Shown here piece by piece: positions 1 to 8,872 of a DNA stretch of 64,000 bases. Position numbers and translations under genes: made by a program. Position 1 is the first letter of the stretch; each line of letters opens with the position of its first letter. Source of the stretch: CAYTLW01 sp964438735 (GTDB lineage: Bacteria > Myxococcota_A > UBA9042); assembly GCA_964438735.1 (NCBI GenBank), contig CAYTLW010000004.1, positions 72,196 through 136,195 of the forward strand, read 5' to 3'. The notes beneath the pieces were generated by a model. The model saw nothing but the letters and a program-made list of their open reading frames with translations, searched no databases and had not been told where the DNA came from.

Positions 1-282
1 GACGACCACCGCCGCGCTGCGGCATTGGGTTCTGCGTTGGCGGCGCTGCCCGGCGTCGTGATCGAGGAGCCGCAGACCAACATCGTCGCCTTTGACCTGG
101 ACGACGGGCATCCCGCCCTGGCGCGACATGGCGGTCGGCCGGCCATCGCCCGAGCGCTGGACGACGCTGGCGTGCGCCTCACGGCCAGGGCCGTGGGTTT
201 CCGGGCCGTGCTGCACCTGGACGTGGATGACGCCGGATTGGAGCGGGCGATCGCGACCCTCAGTCGGGTGCTGGCGCCATGA
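1..282 (+). CDS. threonine aldolase-like PLP enzyme, C-terminal part (5' truncated by window)
   Basis: The frame is open from base 1 to the TGA at 280-282 and gives 93 C-terminal residues. They read like the small C-terminal domain of low-specificity L-threonine aldolases (fold-type I PLP enzymes that split threonine into glycine and acetaldehyde): a P-Q-T-N-I-V strand, a G-V-R-L turn, and an R-A-V-L-H-L-D-V segment matching the usual R-x-V-x-H-x-D-V element. The catalytic lysine lies upstream of the window, so the activity cannot be confirmed. The stop overlaps the ATG of the molybdenum hydroxylase (ATGA), so the two genes are probably translationally coupled. Confidence 0.7.
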   Translation, partial: DDHRRAAALGSALAALPGVVIEEPQTNIVAFDLDDGHPALARHGGRPAIARALDDAGVRLTARAVGFRAVLHLDVDDAGLERAIATLSRVLAP

Positions 283-2909
283 AGCCTCGCAAGCGCCGAC
301 CCGATGTCTCCCTCACCCTGCGCCTGAACGGGGCCCCTGTGGCCTGGACCGGCGATCCGGACGGATTGCTGCTGGACTGGCTGCGCGACGACCTGGGCAT
401 CACTTCGGTCAAGCGTGGTTGCTCGCCCCAGGCGGGTTGCGGCAGCTGTACCGTCAGCGTAGACGGCGAGCCGCAGCTGGCCTGTTCCTTCAAGATGCGC
501 CGCGCCGCCGGCCGTCATGTGCGTACCCTGGAGGGGCTCGATCCGACCATCACCACGGCGGTGGCCGAAGCCATCGCCGGTCGCGCTGGCACCCAGTGCG
601 GCTACTGTGCGCCCGGCATCACCATGAGCGCGGCCCTGCTCCTGGCCCGCGAGCCGGCGCCGGAGCGTACGCGCATCGCCGCGGCCATGGACAAGCACAT
701 CTGCCGCTGCACCGGCTGGGTCAAGGTGCTGGATGCGGTACAGACCGCCAGCGGCCTGTTGCAGGGCGCCACGCTGCCCACCCCGGGCGGCGGGGTCGGC
801 GCAGGACGGGCCAAGCTGGACGCGCGCCACCTGGCTCTTGGACAGCGGGACTTCGCCGGCGACCTGGCCGAACCCGACATGCTGCACGGCGCCCTGGTGC
901 TGAGTCATCACGCCAGGGCGGTGGTACGTCGGATCGACACCGGCGCGGCGCTGGCCCTGCCCGGGGTGGAGCGCGTGCTGCTGGCGACCGATGTGCCGGG
1001 CGATCGACGGGTTGGCCTGAAGTCACGTGACTGGCCGGTGCTGGTGGCGGCGGGCGAGACCACCCGCTATGTGGGCGACTGCCTGGCGGTGGTCCTGGCC
1101 AGCGATCGACGGGTGGCGCGCCAGGGCGCGGCTCTGGTCGCCGTGGACTACGAGGTTCAGCCGGCGATCGTCGATCCGGACGCTGCGCTCGCCGCTGACG
1201 CGCCGGCCCTGCATCCAGGCGGCAACCTGCTCTCGCACACGGTCATTCAACGGGGCGATGTGGACGCGGCGCTGGCTGATGCGGCGTTCGTGGTCGAGCA
1301 GCGCTACGTCACCCAGCGCGTGGAGCACGCCTTCCTGGAACCGGAGGCTTGCCTGGCGGTGCCGCAGGAGGACGGCGCGCTCGAGGTCTTCTCCCAGGGA
1401 CAGGGCATCTACGAAGATCGGCGCCAGCTGGCCCGCTTGTTGGACTGGCCCGAGGACAGGGTGCGGGTCCGCCTGGTGGCCGCTGGCGGCGCATTTGGCG
1501 GCAAGGAGGACCTGAGCGTGCAGGGCCAGGCCTGCCTGGCCGCCGTGGCGACGGGCCGGCCGGTGCGCGTGGAGTTGTCCCGCGACGAGTCGATCCGCCT
1601 GCATCCCAAGCGACATCCCATGGTCATGGATTGGCGTCTGGGCTGCGACGCCGACGGGCGCCTCACCGGGCTCAGTGCGCGCATCGTCGGCGATGGCGGT
1701 GCCTACGCTTCGGTGAGCGCCGAGGTGTTGGCTCGTGCGGCCTCCCATGCCACCGGCGGTTACGACGTGCCGGCGGTGGACATCGAGGCCTTGGCGGTGT
1801 TCACCAACAACCCGCCCAGCGGCGCGTTTCGCGGTTTCGGCGTCAACCAGGTGCATTTCGCCATGGAGTGCGCGGTCGACGAGCTCTGCGAGTTGGGCGG
1901 CTTCGACCGCTGGCAGATGCGCTGGGATAACGCCCTGCGAGCGGGTTCGCGAACCGCAGCGGGTCAGGTGCTGACCGGTCCAGTGGGCTTGCGGGATTGC
2001 CTGGAGGCGGTGCGACCAGCCTTCGAGGCGGCGCCCAGAGCGGGCCTGGCGCTGGGTATGAAGAACGTCGGTATCGGTGGCATGACCGCCGACGTCGGAC
2101 AGGCCCGGGTCGTCGTCCTGCCCGGAGGCCGCCTGCAGATCCAGCATGGCTTCAGCGAGATGGGCCAGGGCGTGCAGACCATCGCCACGCAGTTGTTGTG
2201 TGAGGGACTGGCCGGCTGCGACGGCCTCGACCCGGCGACCATCGACGTCGTGGTCGACACCGCCAGCGACCTGGCCGTAGGCATGACCACGGCCTCGCGG
2301 GCCACCTCCCTGCTGGGCGGCGCGATCCTCGACGCCGCCGCGGCGTTGCGGTCGGAGCTGGATGATCGCGGTCTCGCCGGTCTCGCAGGCCGCTCCTACA
2401 CCGGCCGATGGCGGCCCGCCGAAGGCAAGCTCGAGCCCGGCGCGGAGCATCACCACTACAGCTATGGCTGGGCGGCGCAGCTGGCCATCATCGGCGACGA
2501 CGGGCGGGTCGAACGCGTCGTCGCCGCCCACGACGCCGGCCGGGTCATCAACCCGATGCTCTTCGAGGCCCAGATCGAAGGCGCGGTACACATGGGCCTG
2601 GGCTACGCGTTGACCGAGGCGCTGCCCTGCGATGACGACGGCTGGCCATGGAGCACCCGAATCCGGGATTGCGGCGTGTTGAGCGCCGCCGACGTGCCGG
2701 AGATCACCGTGGTCGCCGTCGAAAACCCCGATCCCAACGGCCCGCTGGGCGCCCGCGGCATCGGCGAGATCGGCCTGGTGCCGACCGCACCAGCTGTAGC
2801 CAACGCCCTCTGGGCTGCCGACGGCAACCGACGTCGACAGTTGCCCATGGGCACATTCAAGCGGCGGATTCGCAAGCGACCCGTAGTACCCGTGGCCCCA
2901 TCGGATTAG
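279..2909 (+). CDS. xanthine dehydrogenase/aldehyde oxidoreductase-family molybdenum hydroxylase, [2Fe-2S] and Moco domains fused, no FAD domain
   Basis: 876 residues. Residues 1-165 form the two [2Fe-2S] modules: a plant-type ferredoxin site at C48, C54, C57, C69 and the helical site C107, C110, C142, C144. Residues ~190-860 form the two-part molybdopterin-cytosine-dinucleotide domain. G-A-F-G-G-K-E is near residue 404, and the catalytic glutamate of this family is expected at E830 in G-A-R-G-I-G-E-I-G. No FAD domain lies between them, so the architecture resembles aldehyde oxidoreductase (Mop, ~907 aa) rather than full xanthine dehydrogenase. The first cluster is C-x5-C-x2-C, as in the YgfN / selenium-dependent hydroxylase branch, rather than the usual C-x4-C-x2-C. 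Substrate unknown. It follows the aldolase-like gene with ATGA overlap and precedes a PLP desulfurase-like gene. Confidence 0.88.
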   Translation: MKPRKRRPDVSLTLRLNGAPVAWTGDPDGLLLDWLRDDLGITSVKRGCSPQAGCGSCTVSVDGEPQLACSFKMRRAAGRHVRTLEGLDPTITTAVAEAIAGRAGTQCGYCAPGITMSAALLLAREPAPERTRIAAAMDKHICRCTGWVKVLDAVQTASGLLQGATLPTPGGGVGAGRAKLDARHLALGQRDFAGDLAEPDMLHGALVLSHHARAVVRRIDTGAALALPGVERVLLATDVPGDRRVGLKSRDWPVLVAAGETTRYVGDCLAVVLASDRRVARQGAALVAVDYEVQPAIVDPDAALAADAPALHPGGNLLSHTVIQRGDVDAALADAAFVVEQRYVTQRVEHAFLEPEACLAVPQEDGALEVFSQGQGIYEDRRQLARLLDWPEDRVRVRLVAAGGAFGGKEDLSVQGQACLAAVATGRPVRVELSRDESIRLHPKRHPMVMDWRLGCDADGRLTGLSARIVGDGGAYASVSAEVLARAASHATGGYDVPAVDIEALAVFTNNPPSGAFRGFGVNQVHFAMECAVDELCELGGFDRWQMRWDNALRAGSRTAAGQVLTGPVGLRDCLEAVRPAFEAAPRAGLALGMKNVGIGGMTADVGQARVVVLPGGRLQIQHGFSEMGQGVQTIATQLLCEGLAGCDGLDPATIDVVVDTASDLAVGMTTASRATSLLGGAILDAAAALRSELDDRGLAGLAGRSYTGRWRPAEGKLEPGAEHHHYSYGWAAQLAIIGDDGRVERVVAAHDAGRVINPMLFEAQIEGAVHMGLGYALTEALPCDDDGWPWSTRIRDCGVLSAADVPEITVVAVENPDPNGPLGARGIGEIGLVPTAPAVANALWAADGNRRRQLPMGTFKRRIRKRPVVPVAPSD

Positions 2910-2938
2910 TCTGCCGGGGCTGAATTCAGGGGGCACTC

Positions 2939-4663
2939 ATGGTCACCAGCGGCGAACGACTCATCGAGACCATCCGCGGCGCCATCATCGGCGACGACCA
3001 GGTGCTGGAGGGCCCCTATGGTCCGCGTCGGGTCACCTACGCCGACTACACCGCCTCGGGCCGGTCGCTCACCTTCATCGAGGACTTCATCCGTCACGAG
3101 GTGATGCCGCTCTACGCCAACACCCACACAGAGACTTCGGGCACCGGTCGGCAGACGACGCGATTTCGCGAGGACGCGCGCCGGATCATCCTCAAGGCCG
3201 TCGGCGGTGGCGAAGATGATGTGCTCATCTTCTGTGGTTCCGGCGCCACCGGCGCGATCCACCACATGCTGGAGGTGCTCAATCTGCGCATCCCCTCCGA
3301 CCTGGACGCTCGCCACGGCTTCAGCGCCCAGATTCCAGCCGAACAGCGGCCCGTGGTCTTCATCGGCCCCTACGAGCATCACAGCAACGAGATCCCATGG
3401 CGGGAGTCCATCTGCGACGTGGTGGTCATCGACGAAGACGCCGATGGACGCATCGACCTGCAGCAACTCGAGGCCGGCTTGCTGGCCCACGCCGACCGAC
3501 CGCTGCGCATCGGCAGCTTCTCCGCGGCCTCGAACGTCACCGGTATCGGCTCGGATACCCGCGCCACGGCCGCGCTCCTGCACAAACATGGGGCGCTGTC
3601 GTTCTGGGACTTTGCCGCCGCCGGGCCCTACGTGCAGATGGAAATGAACATGGCCGACGACGAGCCCGACGGCCACCTCGTCTACAAGGACGCCATCTTC
3701 CTGTCGCCCCATAAGTTCATCGGCGGCCCGGGCACGCCGGGCGTGCTCGTGGCCAAGAAGAACCTGTTCAAGAACTCGGTGCCCGCGGTGCCCGGCGGCG
3801 GCACCGTGGCCTACGTCAACTACCTGGAGCATCGCTACCTGGACGACATCGCCCAGCGCGAAGAGGGCGGCACGCCGGACATCATCGGCGCCATCCGCGC
3901 CGGGCTGGTCTTCCAGCTCAAAGAAGCGGTAGGCGCACCGCAGATCCGCGAGCTTGAGCACGACCTCGTGCAACGCGCAGTGGCCGCCTGGCACGACAAC
4001 CCGGCCCTGCACATCCTGGGCAATCACGAACGCTGGCGGCTGTCGATCGTCAGCTTCGTGGTGCGTCACAGAGACCGCTTCTTGCATCACGGCTTCGTGG
4101 TCGCCCTGCTCAACGACCTGTTCGGCATCCAGGCACGTGGCGGCTGTTCCTGCGCCGGGCCCTATGGTCACCGGCTGCTGGGTATCGACCTGAAGCGCAG
4201 CCAGGCCTTCGAGCGCGAGATCCTGCGCGGTTGCGAAGGTGTCAAGCCGGGCTGGGTGCGGGTCAACTTCAACTATTTCATCTCCGAGCAGGTCTTCGAC
4301 TTCGTGGTGCAGGCCGTGAACATGGTCGCCGAACACGGCTGGAGACTGCTGCCCGACTACGTCTTCGAGCCCGAATCCGGCCGCTGGCGCCACCGCGACG
4401 CCCCCGAATCCGCAGCCATGGGCCTGGACGACGTGACCTACCGCAGCGGCCGCCTGGAGTATCGCTCCCGACACGCCAGCGAACCCGAATGGGCCCTGCC
4501 GGGCTACCTGGAGCAGGCCCGAAAGGTCCTCGACGGCGCGGAGCAACGCCACCGCGGCCAGATCATCGCCGACCCACCCCTGAACCCCGACTTCGAACAA
4601 CTACGGTGGTTCACCCTGCCCGGCGAGGCCTGGCCCGATGAGGGGTCAGGTATTGACACCTGA
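2939..4663 (+). CDS. aminotransferase class V / cysteine desulfurase-like PLP enzyme
   Basis: 574 residues. Fold-type I PLP enzyme of the NifS/SufS superfamily. The Schiff-base lysine is K259 in S-P-H-K-F-I-G-G-P-G, preceded by a His/Asp-containing strand (S-F-W-D-F-A-A). G-G-C-S-C-A-G-P-Y-G-H (C403, C405) sits where SufS-type enzymes carry the persulfide cysteine. The protein is about 150 residues longer than SufS, with the excess at the C-terminus. Start ATG 2939 has AGGGGG about 6 nt upstream. Position just after a molybdenum hydroxylase suggests, by analogy with NifS4/XDHC, that it could supply the terminal sulfur (or selenium) of the Mo cofactor; this is inference. The final codons and TGA fall inside a dispersed repeat (see 4642-4670). 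Confidence 0.8.
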   Translation: MVTSGERLIETIRGAIIGDDQVLEGPYGPRRVTYADYTASGRSLTFIEDFIRHEVMPLYANTHTETSGTGRQTTRFREDARRIILKAVGGGEDDVLIFCGSGATGAIHHMLEVLNLRIPSDLDARHGFSAQIPAEQRPVVFIGPYEHHSNEIPWRESICDVVVIDEDADGRIDLQQLEAGLLAHADRPLRIGSFSAASNVTGIGSDTRATAALLHKHGALSFWDFAAAGPYVQMEMNMADDEPDGHLVYKDAIFLSPHKFIGGPGTPGVLVAKKNLFKNSVPAVPGGGTVAYVNYLEHRYLDDIAQREEGGTPDIIGAIRAGLVFQLKEAVGAPQIRELEHDLVQRAVAAWHDNPALHILGNHERWRLSIVSFVVRHRDRFLHHGFVVALLNDLFGIQARGGCSCAGPYGHRLLGIDLKRSQAFEREILRGCEGVKPGWVRVNFNYFISEQVFDFVVQAVNMVAEHGWRLLPDYVFEPESGRWRHRDAPESAAMGLDDVTYRSGRLEYRSRHASEPEWALPGYLEQARKVLDGAEQRHRGQIIADPPLNPDFEQLRWFTLPGEAWPDEGSGIDT

Positions 4664-4670
4664 CATCTTT
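4642..4670 (+). repeat. REP-like dispersed repeat, copy 1
   Basis: 29-bp sequence starting GGGGTCAGGTATTGACAC. Two further copies lie on the minus strand at 11238-11266 and 11302-11332. Copy 1 covers the last codons and stop of the upstream PLP-enzyme gene. It ends in an ACCTGACATCTTT tail, where the other copies read ACTTGACACCTT. Confidence 0.6.
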
Positions 4671-4702
4671 CGACATTGTTCAACGGGTGAGGACAATGGT
4701 GC

Positions 4703-4719
4703 GCGACAAGAACTGTCGC
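4703..4719 (-). terminator. small hairpin directly after the stop of the 4720-5934 gene
   Basis: Inverted repeat GCGACA-AGAAC-TGTCGC (6-bp perfect stem, 5-nt loop) starts one base past the TAG stop of the minus-strand gene, in the short gap between convergent genes. No T-tract follows on either strand, so it could be a weak or factor-dependent 3'-end structure rather than a true intrinsic terminator. Confidence 0.25.
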
Positions 4720-5934
4720 CTATTTGAGCCGCTCCATGTGCAGCACGGTGTCGGTGTCCACGGTCATGGTGCCCATGCCGCCAGAAGGCATCTTCTGAGC
4801 CGTCTGCAGGCGCCCCTTGATCAGCTTCAAGAAGCCGGCGCGCACGTTGTGCGTCAGGGTGAAGTCGCCGGTCATCTTCAAGGTCGGCATCTGGCCATCG
4901 CCGCCAGGCTGGCCACGCTTGGCGCCTGCTTTGGCCGGTGCTCCGGCGCCGCCCATGCCTGGAAGTCCCGCCATGCCGGGAACGCCGCCCATGCCGCCCA
5001 TGCCACCCATGCCACCCATACCGCCCATGCCGCCCATACCGCCCATACCGCCCATGCCGCCTGCTGCACCTGCGCCGGGCGCAGCCGGTGTTTGGACTTT
5101 GGCTGAGGACTTGCCGGATCGGGCTTCGACCTTCGCGCCGGGCTTCGACAGGCCGCTGCCATCACCGGGAGTACGGATTTGCACGTCGAGCAGGGCGACG
5201 TTCTTGTCGACGCGGCGTGCGGTGGTGTTGAACTGCCAGTCCGCCACCCGCGCCTTGACCACGTCGCCGCGCTTCACATTGCCATCGGGCAGGCGCAACA
5301 TCTCCATGAACTGCTGCGGCACCAGGTCCACCTTGCGCGACCCGGCGCGCACGGTCACGGTCTTTTTCGGTCGCTTGACCTGGGTGACCTTGATGCCCGC
5401 GCTGAGCTTGCCGCTCTTGCGATCGAAGCGGGCCCAGACGTTGACCTTCTCGCCGCCCGCGGTGGCGCTGGCGCTGGCGCCATCGGGTCCGACCCTGGCC
5501 GAGACGAGTTGGGTGTCGCCCTGGTCGTGTACCAGCAGGTAGATGATCTCCTGGAACTGGAATCGCCCTTTGCGGTCGATGGACACCGGGTTGCTCAGGG
5601 CGTTCTTCGGCAGGCCGCCAAGACCGGCAACCAGCTTGCCGCGGTCGTCTTTGACCTCGAACTTCTCGATGATCAGCGCCGCGTTGGCGGTGCCCGCGCG
5701 ATCCACTTTGTCGATGCGAAGCAGATAGGTGGCGTCCATGTGCATCTTCATGGCGATCTTCATGCCCATGGCGTCGATCTTCACCGTCTGCGCCGAGCGG
5801 GCGCGATAGCGATGTTCGGCGCCGCGTTTCCACTTCCAGATCAGGTCCGCGCCGAGCGCAGAGGTGGCGAAGAGCAGGCAGAGCGTCAGCGCGACGAGGC
5901 TTGCGAGCAGACGGGCGTTCGGCGTCTTTTTCAT
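4720..5934 (-). CDS. secreted protein with Gly-Gly-Met tandem repeat, function unknown
   Basis: 404 residues with a clear Sec signal peptide (K-K start, hydrophobic core, S-A-L-G-A end near residue 29). The N-terminal ~280 residues are beta-rich with regularly placed charged residues (W-K-W-K-R-G motif after the signal). The layout resembles secreted DUF6263-type proteins, but I would not assign it firmly. Residues ~295-335 are a low-complexity run of G-G-M triplets encoded by a 9-bp DNA repeat (4985-5060). A final ~70-residue domain ends in T-V-L-H-M-E-R-L-K. It stands alone, convergent with the PLP-enzyme gene and followed upstream by a Cys-rich lipoprotein gene on the same strand (34-bp gap). 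Confidence 0.7.
   Translation of the reverse strand: MKKTPNARLLASLVALTLCLLFATSALGADLIWKWKRGAEHRYRARSAQTVKIDAMGMKIAMKMHMDATYLLRIDKVDRAGTANAALIIEKFEVKDDRGKLVAGLGGLPKNALSNPVSIDRKGRFQFQEIIYLLVHDQGDTQLVSARVGPDGASASATAGGEKVNVWARFDRKSGKLSAGIKVTQVKRPKKTVTVRAGSRKVDLVPQQFMEMLRLPDGNVKRGDVVKARVADWQFNTTARRVDKNVALLDVQIRTPGDGSGLSKPGAKVEARSGKSSAKVQTPAAPGAGAAGGMGGMGGMGGMGGMGGMGGMGGMGGVPGMAGLPGMGGAGAPAKAGAKRGQPGGDGQMPTLKMTGDFTLTHNVRAGFLKLIKGRLQTAQKMPSGGMGTMTVDTDTVLHMERLK
4985..5060. repeat. 9-bp coding minisatellite (G-G-M repeat)
   Basis: About eight tandem copies of CCCATGCCG/CCCATACCG/CCCATGCCA inside the preceding secreted-protein gene, translated on the minus strand as repeated Gly-Gly-Met. Synonymous third-base variation among copies suggests the protein repeat is retained rather than a fresh slippage product. 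Confidence 0.75.
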
Positions 5935-5968
5935 GGGTCTCCTCCGCGGCTGCGAGGAGCCGCGCAGG

Positions 5969-8632
5969 CTACTTATACAACGCCCCGCCGGAATTCACCC
6001 GGGCGATGAACAGCCGAAAGCCGCCCGGGTTCGCGAGGCCGCCAAACGACTTGTTCGTATAGCCGCCAAACAGGATGTCACCGTTGAAGGTCATCTTGAC
6101 CACGGCGCCGGCCGCGTTGCCGCCCATGGCCTGCCACTGCTTGTGCCAGAGCATCTGGCCGGACTTCTTGAACCAGGCCAGCTGCACGCCGTTGCTGCCG
6201 AAATTGCCGACGACGACCATGTTGCCTTCGGCGTCCATGTCCATGCCGTATCCGAAGTCGTCGGCCTTGGTGCCGAACTGCACCGAGCCAGGCAGCTCCT
6301 TGCCGGTCTTGTCCAGGTGCATCAAGTACATATCGCGGCCGCCCTTGCTGGGCTGGGGCTGCCAGAGCTTGCCCTTGGTCGAACCCAGCAGCCACAGCGT
6401 GCCGTCGGGATGTACGCGCAACTTGCGGCCCCAGTCGTCGGCGTTGGTGCCCATCTGCTTGAGCCAGAGCTGCTTGCCGGCGCCGTCGAAGGCGGTCACG
6501 AAGAGGTCAGAGCCGCCCTTATGCTTCTGACCGGCCAGGGGGTACTTGGCGCTACCGGTGGCGTACACGGCCTGGGATTTGTCCACCGCGATGCCTGTGA
6601 CGCTGAGGCTGCCGGTGCTGTTGCCGAAGGTGGAGCGCCACTTCTTGGCGCCGGATTTGTCGTACCGGGCCACGTAGCCGACGTAGTGTTTTGAGGTCTT
6701 GAGGCCGTAACCGCCGGTGTAGACGTCGGTGCCGCCAGACGCTGTGGCGACGGACCAGGTCGACGCCCACGTGGTGGTCTTGTAGCTGTCGAACCAGACC
6801 TGCGTGGCGAACAACTGCTTGCCGTTGAGATCGAGCTTCTGGGTGTAGCCCGTCTGGGAGTTGCTGCCCGACTGCGGCTTGCCCTGTCCGGCCAGATAGA
6901 CGTGCGAGCCCAGCACGCTCATGGTGCGCGGGATGTAGGAGTTGCCTGTGTAGTAGGCCTTGCTCAAGACGCTCTTGACGCCGTCGGGCTCGTAGCTCAG
7001 CAGCCGGGCCGGGTATTTGCTGGTCTGCAGGTCGCTCACGGCGACATAGACGTGGCCGTTTGGCGCCACACCCAAACCGGCTATGACCTTCTTGTTCAGC
7101 GACGTGTGTGCTTGGAAGTAGCGGGCGCCCTTCCAGCCGCAGCCATGGACCGCCTTGCTGGTGCACTTGCCGGTCTTGGCGTCGCAGCTGTCGGTGCTGC
7201 AGGGATTGTTGTCGTCGCAGGCCTTCATGGTGCCCTTGCAGGCGCCCTTGTCGCACTTGTCGGCGCTGGTGCACATGCTGCCGTCGTCGCAGCCGGGCGT
7301 GCCGGCGACCGGACTGGTCGTGCAGCCCTTGGCTTTATCGCAACTGTCGGTCGTGCAGGAATTGCCATCGTCGCAGACCTTGGTTTTGCCGCCGCCGCAC
7401 TTGCCGGCCGTACAGGCCTTGTCGGTCATGCACATGTCGCCGTCTGCGCACGCCTTGCCGGCGGCGTTCTTGTGCACGCAGCCGGTCTTGGCGTCGCAGC
7501 TGTCGTCGGTGCAGTCGTTCTTGTCATCGCAGGTCTTGGGTTTGCCACTGCCGCATTGGCCGGTGGCGGGCACGCAGGCGGCCTCTGTGCAGGCATCGCC
7601 GCACTGCTTGGTGGTGCCGGCTGTGCACTTGCCGCCGGCGCAGACGTCGCCAGTGGTGCACTTATTGCCGTCCTCGCAGGCGGCGGTATTGGGCGTGTAG
7701 ACGCAGCCCTTGGCCTTGTCGCAGGTGGCGTCCTTGCATCCCTTGGAGATGCAGGTCATGGGGCTGCCAGATGTGCATTTGCCGGCTTTGCACACCTCGC
7801 CGACCGTGCAGGCACTGCCATCATCGCAGATCGGGCCAGCGCTGGTGGTGGGGTTGTCGATGATGCCATCGCAGTCGTTGTCGATGCCGTCGCAGATCTC
7901 CTTGCCGTCGCCTTCTGGCTTGCAGTCGGTCCACTTGCAACCGGGCTGATTGGCGCAGGCTCCGGCGTCCTTGCTGTCGGTGCACTGCGGGCCCTTGTCG
8001 CCGATCTGGCCGACACATGTGCCGGCCGTCCACAAGCAAACGGGCGCCTTGACGCTGGCGCACTGGGCGGCTGAATTCTTGGTGTAACAGGAGTTGACGA
8101 ACAAGCACTTGGTACCAGCCCATTTGCAGCCCATGTAGTTGGCGATGTCGCAGTTCTTCTTGGTGTTGAGCTTGGGGCATTGCTTCTGGGCGGTGGGGTC
8201 CTTGGGCACGCATACGAAGCCTGCCAGCTTGCAGCCAACGGTGACCTGGCAGGTAGCGTGTTGGGCCTTGTCTTTGTAGATGCTGCACGACACGGAGCCC
8301 TGGCAGGAGAACTCCTTTGGCTGCGGGCCGGCATCGACGGGGCCGCTGTCGCTGGACCCAGCGTCCCCGCCGCTCGAGTCGACAGCGCCGCCCGAATCGA
8401 CGGCGCCGCCAACGTCAGCGGTCCCGCCGGCATCCACTGGACTGGTGCTGGTGTCGGCCTGGCCACCGCTATCAGGGGGGGTCGCGCCGTCGCTCGTCGC
8501 ACCGTCTGCAGACGTCGTGTCGACGGTTCCGCCAGGAGAGGGCGGGTTGTCACTGCCACAGGCACCGAGGGCCAGGGCGAGGGCGGCGAGCATGGCGCAA
8601 GGGCGCACGCCCCAGGAAGCTTGCGGGGTCAT
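5969..8632 (-). CDS. Cys-rich lipoprotein with MopE-type motif and C-terminal beta-propeller-like repeats
   Basis: 887 residues. Lipoprotein signal with lipobox L-G-A-C (Cys25), then a Thr/Ser/Asp/Gly-rich linker to ~residue 90. Residues ~95-490 hold dozens of cysteines: an irregular N-terminal block, one MopE-type acidic motif (C-D-G-I-D-N-D-C-D-G), then tandem C-D-D-G-x-x-C-T-x-x-x-C-D units typical of Myxococcota/Bradymonadales surface proteins. The remaining ~390 residues carry repeated G-G-x-D-x-F/Y-x-x-x-x-D-x-x-G-K-x-L/x-W blades, consistent with an SBBP/PQQ-like beta-propeller. Likely an outer-membrane-anchored, surface-exposed protein with calcium or metal binding through the acidic motif. 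GGAG lies 5 nt before the ATG. Function unknown. Confidence 0.8.
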   Translation of the reverse strand: MTPQASWGVRPCAMLAALALALGACGSDNPPSPGGTVDTTSADGATSDGATPPDSGGQADTSTSPVDAGGTADVGGAVDSGGAVDSSGGDAGSSDSGPVDAGPQPKEFSCQGSVSCSIYKDKAQHATCQVTVGCKLAGFVCVPKDPTAQKQCPKLNTKKNCDIANYMGCKWAGTKCLFVNSCYTKNSAAQCASVKAPVCLWTAGTCVGQIGDKGPQCTDSKDAGACANQPGCKWTDCKPEGDGKEICDGIDNDCDGIIDNPTTSAGPICDDGSACTVGEVCKAGKCTSGSPMTCISKGCKDATCDKAKGCVYTPNTAACEDGNKCTTGDVCAGGKCTAGTTKQCGDACTEAACVPATGQCGSGKPKTCDDKNDCTDDSCDAKTGCVHKNAAGKACADGDMCMTDKACTAGKCGGGKTKVCDDGNSCTTDSCDKAKGCTTSPVAGTPGCDDGSMCTSADKCDKGACKGTMKACDDNNPCSTDSCDAKTGKCTSKAVHGCGWKGARYFQAHTSLNKKVIAGLGVAPNGHVYVAVSDLQTSKYPARLLSYEPDGVKSVLSKAYYTGNSYIPRTMSVLGSHVYLAGQGKPQSGSNSQTGYTQKLDLNGKQLFATQVWFDSYKTTTWASTWSVATASGGTDVYTGGYGLKTSKHYVGYVARYDKSGAKKWRSTFGNSTGSLSVTGIAVDKSQAVYATGSAKYPLAGQKHKGGSDLFVTAFDGAGKQLWLKQMGTNADDWGRKLRVHPDGTLWLLGSTKGKLWQPQPSKGGRDMYLMHLDKTGKELPGSVQFGTKADDFGYGMDMDAEGNMVVVGNFGSNGVQLAWFKKSGQMLWHKQWQAMGGNAAGAVVKMTFNGDILFGGYTNKSFGGLANPGGFRLFIARVNSGGALYK

Positions 8633-8872
8633 GGGTACTCCAGGAGGGCAAGGAACAGAATCTGGGCGACTCAGTGTCAGTTGTGGCGGGTCGGGTCAAC
8701 CTGCCCATATGCCGGCGTGTGGGCCAGGGTGCTCGCTCCAACCCCCGCGCTTCACATTGGATGCGCCGTCAGGGCATCGCCGACAAGCGCATGTCGAGCG
8801 ATCGGTGCGCGCCTGCAAGCCGTTCGGTGTCAAGCGCGAGGGGCACGCGCCGAGGTCGCTGGGTATCGATGC

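Noticed and set aside
1023..2936. 637-codon minus-strand open frame opposite the molybdenum hydroxylase
   Set aside because: Shadow frame; the plus strand has complete Fe-S and Moco motifs.
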